From: Candidatus Omnitrophota bacterium
Lineage (GTDB): Bacteria; Omnitrophota; Gorgyraeia; Zapsychrales; JANLHA01
Assembly (NCBI GenBank): GCA_024653845.1
Contig: JANLHA010000229.1
Span: forward strand, 1-6,156
Length of the DNA: 6,156 nucleotides
Reading direction: 5' to 3'
Shown: positions 1 to 5,188 of the stretch, in pieces
Layout of the letters: the number at the start of each line of letters is the position of its first letter
How positions within the stretch are numbered: position 1 is the first letter of the stretch
Position numbers and translations under genes: made by a program
Notes under the pieces: model-generated
What the model was told of the DNA's origin: nothing
The model's database searches: none
What the model saw: the letters and a program-made list of their open reading frames with translations, nothing else

Positions 1-74
1 TCACATTTGGGGTCATTCTGGTGATGGTGTCCTTCACTTTAAAAAAATTATCAGATCGAATGAAGCAGGCATAA
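1..74 (+). CDS. C-terminal tail of a membrane protein, probably a MalF-type sugar ABC permease (partial)
   Basis: Only the last 23 codons are present, read in the frame that starts at base 3 and stops with TAA at 72-74. The visible peptide begins TFGVILVMVSFTLKK and ends in a basic stretch. That is a hydrophobic helix end followed by a positively charged cytoplasmic tail, as expected for the end of a polytopic inner-membrane protein. The stop codon overlaps the ATG of the next gene (TAATG), so the two are probably translationally coupled. In CUT1-type sugar importers the MalF-like permease gene usually lies directly before the MalG-like one, and that context is the main reason for the call. 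The peptide alone is too short to prove the family. Confidence 0.6.
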   Translation, partial: TFGVILVMVSFTLKKLSDRMKQA

Positions 75-916
75 TGATGAATCGTTATCAAATTGAAAAT
101 ATTTTTAAAAATATTGGGATTCACGCTTTTTTGATTCTCGTGACGATCACCTGTCTTTTCCCGCTTTTTTGGATGGTACGGTCATCCTTGATGAGCAATG
201 CCACCATTTTTACTGACAAATCGTTTTTCCCTTCGGAGATGAATTGGCATAATTATGTTTTGGCTTGGACCGAAGGCAATTTTGGGATGTATTTTTTAAA
301 CAGTTTGATTTATACCGTTTCTGTTGTGGTCGGGATTATCGTCATTTCTTCTTTAGCGGCTTATGCATTTTCACGTCTTGAATTTCCTGGGAAGAACTTC
401 TTTTTTTATATGTTTGTTGCGGCAATGATGATCCCACTCCCGGGAAGCTTTGTTCCTCTCTATTATTTGATGACTAAGATCGGTTTGATCAATACACGAT
501 ATGGTTATGTTTTCTGTATGATCAACGTGGGACTTTCATTGAGCATTCTTTTGTTGAAAACGTTTTTTGATAAGATGCCGTCGGATTTGGAAGACGCCGC
601 TCGCATTGATGGATGCAGCAAGCTAGGAATTTGGTGGCACGTGGCATTACCTTTGGCGCGGCCGGCGATTGCGGTCATTGTCATTTTCAATTCGCTCAAT
701 GTTTGGAATGAATACATTTTGGCCATGCTTTTGTTGAATGATAAAGAGCTTATGCCTTTGCAGCGCGGGTTGATGGTTTTCCAAGGCTCTCACAGTGTCG
801 ATTATCCTCTCCTGATGGCGGGGTTGACGATTGCCGCTTTACCGATTATTCTTATATATATCCTCATGCAAAAACATATCATTAAGGGGTTATCTTCCGG
901 AGCCGTGGTTGGATAA
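74..916 (+). CDS. Carbohydrate ABC transporter permease, MalG-like (CUT1 family)
   Basis: This is one of the two inner-membrane subunits of a binding-protein-dependent sugar importer. It would pair with the preceding permease and with an ATPase not in the window. At 280 residues it has the usual MalG-family length, with about six hydrophobic segments (roughly residues 16-35, 71-98, 106-128, 140-165, 197-219 and 245-268). The EAA loop that docks the ATPase is clear at 173-197: EDAARIDG, then LPLARP. The C-terminus KGLSSGAVVG matches the family's usual ending, which commonly reads GAVKG; here the lysine is replaced. The start could be ATG at 74 or 77. A weak AGCAGG at 64-69 lies 4 or 7 bases upstream, and overlap with the previous stop implies coupling. 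The secreted glycoside hydrolase gene 12 bases downstream suggests oligosaccharide uptake, but the sugar cannot be read from this subunit. Confidence 0.93.
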   Translation: MMNRYQIENIFKNIGIHAFLILVTITCLFPLFWMVRSSLMSNATIFTDKSFFPSEMNWHNYVLAWTEGNFGMYFLNSLIYTVSVVVGIIVISSLAAYAFSRLEFPGKNFFFYMFVAAMMIPLPGSFVPLYYLMTKIGLINTRYGYVFCMINVGLSLSILLLKTFFDKMPSDLEDAARIDGCSKLGIWWHVALPLARPAIAVIVIFNSLNVWNEYILAMLLLNDKELMPLQRGLMVFQGSHSVDYPLLMAGLTIAALPIILIYILMQKHIIKGLSSGAVVG

Positions 917-928
917 ATTCATAATTTT

Positions 929-3265
929 ATGATTCTTAAAAGAATTTTTGTCATCACGCTTTCATTGCATTTTCTAACGGCAATGGCTTTTGCTCAGGCC
1001 CAGGAGCCTATGCAGGATGCGTCTGCGCAGGTGTCTTCCGAAGAGTTTGTTCGTCTAGCCTGGGAAGCTTCCAGTCAAGGGAACTTGGAGAGGCTCAAGG
1101 AATTGGCTGAGCAATGCCTTAAGCTTTACGGAGAGGCCGCCAAGGCCCAACAAACCCAATTGGTGGGATTCCCTGAGCGGGGCAAGGAAAAAGATTATCA
1201 AGCTTTGAATGACGTGGCCACAGTTCTCTTTATTAAGGCCGAGGCATTGATGAATTATGGAAAAACTGAAGAGGCCATCGCGTTGTTTCAACAGATCATT
1301 GCGGAATATTCATGGTCTCAGGCATGGGATCCTCGAGGCTGGTATTGGTCCGTCAAAGATAAGAGTCAAGCCAGCGTGGATGTCATGACCGGAAAAGTTG
1401 AAGAGCCCGACGAGGGAGAAGCCCCGGTCCGCTTAAAGACATTGCCCCATCTTCAAACTCCAGGCACCCAAAAGATCGTCGATTACACTCAATTTGGTGA
1501 TTTTTCTAACGTCGGAACTCCTGAATACAAATATCATATCAGCAATCCTCGAGGATTGGCCGACGCTGTTGGTGAAGGGATTTATCCCAATACCGCAGCG
1601 GTTCTCAAAGATCCTGCCTATAAAAAAGCCCAGGAAGAAGGACGTCTTGAAGGAAGTCATTGGGATTTTGTTCGCAGCGATGATCTGGAGGCGGCGTTTT
1701 TTAAATGGGCCACTTCTTCAGAGCCCTGGGGAGTGAAGCTTTTTTATATTGGAATGATTTTTGAGAAAGCCCAAATGTATACGGAAGCCATCAAGGCTTA
1801 TCATGCGTTGGTTGTCCATTTCCCTAATGCCGTGGCGTGGACATATTGGCAAACCCCTTGGTACCCTGCGCAGGCCGCCATTTCGAAAATCAAGCATATT
1901 GTCCGTACTCATCCGGAACTGAATCTTCGTGCCAAATGGATGAAGATCCAAATCCGTAAAGGTTTTGATAATGATGTGCGCAATGACGTTGTCATTACGT
2001 TCCCAGGATTAATTAGAGAAAAAACCGCCGTTGATAGAGTCACTGAACGCATGGGGCTTGATACGAAGAAGGTGAAGTTGGGTAAAGTCAAGAAGCAAGT
2101 TGGACAAGGCAAAGTGCAATTGATCAAATATGAAAATGATCATTGGCAAATGTTTGTCGATGGAAAACCTTTTGTGATTCGAGGAATCACTTATGCTCCG
2201 ACGAAAATTGGGCAAAGTCCAGATAAAGGAACGCTGGTTTCATGGATGCATCAGGATAGTAATAACAACGGCCGTATCGACGGGCCCTATGATTCTTGGG
2301 TCGATAAGAATAAAAATAATCAGCAAGATGCGGATGAGCCGATTGTTGGTGATTTTCAATTGATGAAAGATTTGGGTGTGAATACATTGCGAGAATATCA
2401 TCAGCCTTTCAAGCCGAGCAAAGAATTGTTGCGCGAGATGCATCAGAAGTATGGCTTTTATGTGATCATGGGAGATTTTCTTGGAAAGTATACGCTAGGA
2501 TCTGGTGCCACATGGTTTGAAGGGACTAATTATGAAAATCCCGAGCATCAAAAAAACATGATGGAATCGGTCCGCAACATGGTCATGGAATTTAAGGATG
2601 AGCCTTATATTTTGTTGTGGCTTTTAGGAAACGAAAATAATTATGGGGTGGCCTCGAATGCGGATCAGAAACCAGAGGCGTATTTCAAATTTCTTAATGA
2701 AGTGGCGAAAATGATCAAATCGATTGATCCTGATCATCCGGTTGCTGTCTGCAATGGAGATACGCTTTATTTGGATCTTTTTGGGAAATTTTCGCCAGAT
2801 GTTGATATTTATGCAGCGAATGTTTATCGGGGAGATTATGGTTTTGGGCCATTTTGGGAACAGATTGCCGATGCGATAGGAAGGCCGGCATTTGTTTCAG
2901 AATATGGAGCCCCGGCTTATGCGAAACATTTAACAGCAGAAGAGCAGGAAGAAGCCCAGGCGGCATATCACCGAGGCAACTGGTCAGATGTTGAAGTCAA
3001 CAAAGCGGGGAATGCTGAGGGAGCTGGAAACGCTTTAGGCGCAGTGGTTTTTGAGTGGACTGATGAATGGTGGAAAAACTACGAGCCTTTTAATCATGAC
3101 CGTAAATCCGATGCGATTGGCCCCTTTGCAGGTGGATATTATTACGAAGAGTGGTTTGGTATCACTTCTCAAGGCAATGGCACCCATAGCCCTTTCTTAA
3201 GGCAATTGCGCAAAAGTTATGAACTTTACCGTGATGAAATGTGGAAGCCCTATCGGGAAAATTAA
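929..3265 (+). CDS. Secreted TPR-like/glycoside hydrolase fusion with a GH2-type (clan GH-A) TIM barrel
   Basis: This 778-residue exported protein probably hydrolyses or transglycosylates a beta-linked glycan. Residues 1-22 form a Sec signal peptide with likely cleavage after AFA. Residues about 40-140 are a helical TPR-like unit ending in WDPRGWYW (133-140), homologous to both repeats of the next gene product. A decayed second unit lies near 271-320 (WTYWQTPWYP at 304-313). The barrel begins near GKPFVIRGITYAP (from 412). Expected retaining-enzyme residues are present: acid/base E569 in LLGNENNYG and nucleophile E658 in FVSEYGAP, 89 residues apart. FEWTDEWW follows in the last barrel portion. 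Two acidic Ca-binding-like loops sit at 443-470. The N-terminal beta-sandwich domains of classical GH2 enzymes are not apparent, so family assignment within clan GH-A is uncertain. There is no clear Shine-Dalgarno; the start is fixed by the signal peptide and the 12-base gap after the permease gene, which implies an operon. Substrate is unknown. Confidence 0.85.
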   Translation: MILKRIFVITLSLHFLTAMAFAQAQEPMQDASAQVSSEEFVRLAWEASSQGNLERLKELAEQCLKLYGEAAKAQQTQLVGFPERGKEKDYQALNDVATVLFIKAEALMNYGKTEEAIALFQQIIAEYSWSQAWDPRGWYWSVKDKSQASVDVMTGKVEEPDEGEAPVRLKTLPHLQTPGTQKIVDYTQFGDFSNVGTPEYKYHISNPRGLADAVGEGIYPNTAAVLKDPAYKKAQEEGRLEGSHWDFVRSDDLEAAFFKWATSSEPWGVKLFYIGMIFEKAQMYTEAIKAYHALVVHFPNAVAWTYWQTPWYPAQAAISKIKHIVRTHPELNLRAKWMKIQIRKGFDNDVRNDVVITFPGLIREKTAVDRVTERMGLDTKKVKLGKVKKQVGQGKVQLIKYENDHWQMFVDGKPFVIRGITYAPTKIGQSPDKGTLVSWMHQDSNNNGRIDGPYDSWVDKNKNNQQDADEPIVGDFQLMKDLGVNTLREYHQPFKPSKELLREMHQKYGFYVIMGDFLGKYTLGSGATWFEGTNYENPEHQKNMMESVRNMVMEFKDEPYILLWLLGNENNYGVASNADQKPEAYFKFLNEVAKMIKSIDPDHPVAVCNGDTLYLDLFGKFSPDVDIYAANVYRGDYGFGPFWEQIADAIGRPAFVSEYGAPAYAKHLTAEEQEEAQAAYHRGNWSDVEVNKAGNAEGAGNALGAVVFEWTDEWWKNYEPFNHDRKSDAIGPFAGGYYYEEWFGITSQGNGTHSPFLRQLRKSYELYRDEMWKPYREN
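2255..2338 (+). other. Two EF-hand/dockerin-like acidic loops within the hydrolase barrel
   Basis: This segment encodes residues 443-470 of the hydrolase. It holds two loops in a row: DSNNNGRIDG (443-452) and DKNKNNQQDADE (459-470). The first follows the D-x-N-x-N-G-x-I-D spacing of calcium-binding EF-hand, dockerin or thrombospondin type 3 loops. The second has D, N, N, D and E at similar spacing but lacks the central glycine. They lie just after the first barrel strand region (GKPFVIRGITYAP) and before the next strand (NTLREYHQ), where a loop insertion would be tolerated. Calcium binding is inferred from the residue pattern only. Confidence 0.5.
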
Positions 3266-3284
3266 GATATTTTTTCGTGGGGGG

Positions 3285-3314
3285 TTGTCAGAGCCTGATG
3301 AGAAATGTTAAAAT
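3285..3314 (+). promoter_or_regulatory. Sigma70-type promoter for the tandem-repeat protein gene
   Basis: TTGTCA at 3285-3290 and TAAAAT at 3309-3314 are separated by 18 bases, each one or two mismatches from the -35 and -10 consensus. Transcription would begin near 3321, giving a leader of about 57 bases before the ATG at 3378. A 10-base palindrome, TCAAATTTGA, lies in that leader at 3332-3341, and a GTTAAAA/TTTTAAC inverted repeat (3307-3313 and 3350-3356) brackets the region. Either could be a regulatory site, but both are short enough to be chance. Confidence 0.6.
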
Positions 3315-3377
3315 ATATAGAGTTATTTGGGTCAAATTTGAGGCACCATTTTTAACAACCGTGAGGAGGCAGTAATC

Positions 3378-4262
3378 ATGAAAAAGTTTGTATTGTTGCT
3401 GGCATTATTGTTGGGCACCGTCTTTATTTATCCATCTCAGGGGTTTGCTTATAACTTTGGGGATTTTCGTTCTACCACTCTTGTTGGTAAAGCGTGGGAG
3501 GCTTTAGGACAAAAAGATCTGGAAGCCGTTTTAGCTTACACTAATAAATGTATTGAGCTGTATGCGAGTGAAGCCAAAAAAATGCAAGCCAGTTTGACCG
3601 ATTATCCTGAAGGAGACAAAGATAAAATTTTTGCTTATTGGGCATTGAATGATGTTTCAACGGCCCTTTTTATTCAAGCTGAGGCTTATCGCAATGCCAA
3701 TATGATGGCCGAAGCGCGTGCCGCTTATCAAAAATTGATTGACGAATTTAGTTTTGGAAAATGTTGGGATCCTAATGGATGGTTCTGGAAGCCTGCGGAA
3801 GCTGCCAAAGCCAAGATTGAAATGATTGATACTGGATCGACGGTGGATTATGGAGATTACAAGTCTTCCACCTTGACCGCCAAAGCTTGGCAAGCATTGA
3901 ATGACAAAGATATCGATGCTGTGGTATCCTATGTGAACAAATGCTTGGAACTCTATGGGGAACAAGCTAAAGAAATGCAAGCATCTTTAACAGCGCTTCC
4001 TGTAGAATCGAAAGAGAAAATTTTTAGCTATTGGGCATTGAATGATGTGGGAACATGCCTTTACATCAAGGGAGAAGCTTTCCGGCAAGCCGGGATTTTA
4101 GAAGTTGCTCAGAAAGCTTATCAAACCTTGGTTGATGAGTATTATTATGCTCAATGTTGGGATACAAATGGATGGTTCTGGGAACCTGCAAAAGCCGCTC
4201 AAGAAAAGTTGGATGAGATTGCGGCTCAAGGTCCTGTTCAAACATCATCCGCACAAAATTAA
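3378..4262 (+). CDS. Secreted tandem-repeat protein, two 131-residue TPR-like units
   Basis: This 294-residue exported protein has no recognised enzyme motif. Residues 1-24 are a Sec signal peptide with probable cleavage after GFA. The mature part is two units, residues 26-156 and 157-287, which align without gaps at roughly 55% identity by hand, plus a seven-residue tail. Each unit begins with a GD[FY] motif, contains KAWxAL, NKCxELY, MQASLT and YWALNDV, and ends in CWDxNGWFW (129-137 and 260-268). Mostly amphipathic helices suggest a TPR-like fold. Two cysteines recur at the same places in both units (C58/C129 and C189/C260) and could form disulfides outside the cytoplasm. The same unit is fused to the hydrolase encoded just upstream, so a glycan-binding or enzyme-docking role is plausible but unproven. 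AGGAGG at 3364-3369, 8 bases before the ATG, supports this start. Its own promoter and terminator suggest strong, independent expression. Confidence 0.9.
   Translation: MKKFVLLLALLLGTVFIYPSQGFAYNFGDFRSTTLVGKAWEALGQKDLEAVLAYTNKCIELYASEAKKMQASLTDYPEGDKDKIFAYWALNDVSTALFIQAEAYRNANMMAEARAAYQKLIDEFSFGKCWDPNGWFWKPAEAAKAKIEMIDTGSTVDYGDYKSSTLTAKAWQALNDKDIDAVVSYVNKCLELYGEQAKEMQASLTALPVESKEKIFSYWALNDVGTCLYIKGEAFRQAGILEVAQKAYQTLVDEYYYAQCWDTNGWFWEPAKAAQEKLDEIAAQGPVQTSSAQN
3453..4238 (+). repeat. Two in-frame 393-base tandem coding repeats
   Basis: Unit 1 covers 3453-3845 and unit 2 covers 3846-4238. Both are exactly 131 codons, in the same register along their whole length. DNA identity is partial but includes a perfect 20-base match at 3636-3655 and 4029-4048 (encoding YWALND) and a shared AATGGATGGTTCTGG in the NGWFW segment. 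This indicates an internal duplication old enough for most silent positions to have diverged while the aromatic and cysteine positions were kept. Confidence 0.9.
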
Positions 4263-4269
4263 TCTTCAG

Positions 4270-4313
4270 AAAGAGGAGTCTTTTTTCTCAAATGGGAAAA
4301 GGCTCCTCTTTTT
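4270..4313 (+). terminator. Strong rho-independent terminator after the tandem-repeat gene
   Basis: Arms 4270-4284 and 4297-4311 pair over 15 base pairs with a single G-U (T4279 with G4302). Three more pairs (4285-4287 with 4294-4296, two of them G-U) leave a six-base loop, TCAAAT. The core AAAGAGGAG/CTCCTCTTT is followed by a T run ending at 4313. It begins 7 bases past the stop codon. Because the left arm starts with A residues, it could also end transcription arriving on the minus strand. It separates the repeat protein gene from the lipoprotein gene. Confidence 0.9.
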
Positions 4314-4379
4314 GTCCTCGATATGAATCAATAAGTCGGGGATTTTCTTTTTTATTATTGTAGAGAACATGGGGGTATT

Positions 4380-5075
4380 ATGTTGCATAACATAAGAGGT
4401 TGCATTGTTGCCGTTGCGTTGGTCTGTTTGTTGGGATGTGAACGATCTTCTTCGCAGGAGTCTCAATTGGCATCTCAAAAAGAAACGACCAATAGGACAA
4501 CCTCTCAATCTGTGGAGCTGATGATTGAAGGCCAGGTTGTTCAACAATCTTTCTCTCCCTTCTGGATTTATAAAGATAAAGGATCTCGCGAAAATCATTT
4601 TGTTCCTTCAGGTTTCATGCCAAATGGAAAATGTCTGACTTTTAATGATGCCTGGAAAGAAGGTTGCCAGGGTGAAGATAGCAAGATGTGTATCAAAATC
4701 ATTTATGATGCCGAATGTTCAAGGCAGGATCAGAAATGGGCTGGGATTTATTGGTTGAGTCCTGCTAACAATTGGGGGAAACAAAAGGGCGGTTTTAATT
4801 TGGATGGCGCCCAAGAACTGTCATTTTGGGCTAAAGGCGAAAAAGGCGGCGAACGCATTGAAGAATTTAAAGTCGGAGGAATTAGCGGCGATTATCCTGA
4901 TACCGACATGGCGATGATCGGCCCTGTGATTTTGACCAACGAATGGCGTGAGTATACCATCGATTTGCGTGGAAAAGATCTTCTGTATATCAGTGGTGGA
5001 TTTTCTTGGGCGACGAATGTTGACGTGAATCCTGATGGATGTACATTCTATTTAGATAATATTCGTTATAAATAA
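4380..5075 (+). CDS. Lipoprotein with a probable carbohydrate-binding beta-sandwich domain
   Basis: This is a 231-residue envelope lipoprotein. Residues 1-20 form a lipoprotein signal with lipobox LLGC and C20 as the lipidated residue, followed by a Ser/Gln/Thr-rich linker to about residue 45. The rest looks like one galactose-binding-like (jelly-roll) domain. Strand-like segments include MCIKIIYD, LSFWAKGEKGGE (from 147), EEFKVGG, EWREYTIDL and a closing FYLDNIRYK (223-231). The FWAKG, W-x-x-Y-x-I-D-L and F-Y-L-D-N-I pattern is typical of CBM-like domains attached to glycan-degrading enzymes, and exposed aromatics are frequent. No catalytic residues were recognised. GGGGG at 4371-4375 is a poor, closely spaced ribosome site; the lipobox supports the start. 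I could not identify a convincing promoter in 4314-4379, so it may depend on read-through. Its neighbours suggest it binds the glycan handled by the hydrolase; family assignment is uncertain. Confidence 0.8.
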   Translation: MLHNIRGCIVAVALVCLLGCERSSSQESQLASQKETTNRTTSQSVELMIEGQVVQQSFSPFWIYKDKGSRENHFVPSGFMPNGKCLTFNDAWKEGCQGEDSKMCIKIIYDAECSRQDQKWAGIYWLSPANNWGKQKGGFNLDGAQELSFWAKGEKGGERIEEFKVGGISGDYPDTDMAMIGPVILTNEWREYTIDLRGKDLLYISGGFSWATNVDVNPDGCTFYLDNIRYK

Positions 5076-5093
5076 AATAATTTGATTCTTTTC

Positions 5094-5122
5094 TTGTCTT
5101 CCTTTCTCTCCTTTGTTATTAT
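5094..5122 (+). promoter_or_regulatory. Sigma70-type promoter for the coiled-coil protein gene
   Basis: TTGTCT at 5094-5099 and TATTAT at 5117-5122 are separated by 17 bases, the ideal spacing. Transcription would start near 5129, leaving a leader of about 60 bases. The spacer is a pyrimidine-only run (5097-5114). No terminator hairpin was found between the lipoprotein stop (5075) and this site, so some read-through from the lipoprotein gene is possible. Confidence 0.55.
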
Positions 5123-5188
5123 TCATATCAGAATCTTTCCTTCGACTATTTTTCCAAATTTGTCTAACCTATTTACCGGGGAGCGAAC

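Noticed and set aside
3332..3341. TCAAATTTGA palindrome in the leader of the repeat protein gene as an operator
   Set aside because: A 10-base AT-rich palindrome is readily expected by chance, and no second copy was seen near the other promoter.
3657..3980. Minus-strand open frame of 107 codons inside the tandem-repeat gene
   Set aside because: It is antisense to the strongly supported repeat protein, whose two units keep amino acids while silent positions vary. The antisense product has no recognisable features.
4314..4379. TATTAT at 4353-4358 as the -10 of a lipoprotein promoter
   Set aside because: No acceptable -35 box lies 16-18 bases upstream (sequence there is around AATAAG), so the element is not supported.
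4266..4598. Minus-strand open frame of 110 codons covering the terminator and the lipoprotein start
   Set aside because: It reads through the terminator hairpin and the antisense of a clear lipoprotein signal, and shows no domain or credible ribosome site.
5084..5135. GATTCT/AGAATC inverted repeat after the lipoprotein gene as a terminator
   Set aside because: Only six base pairs with a loop of about 40 bases and no following T run tied to the stem; too weak to end transcription.
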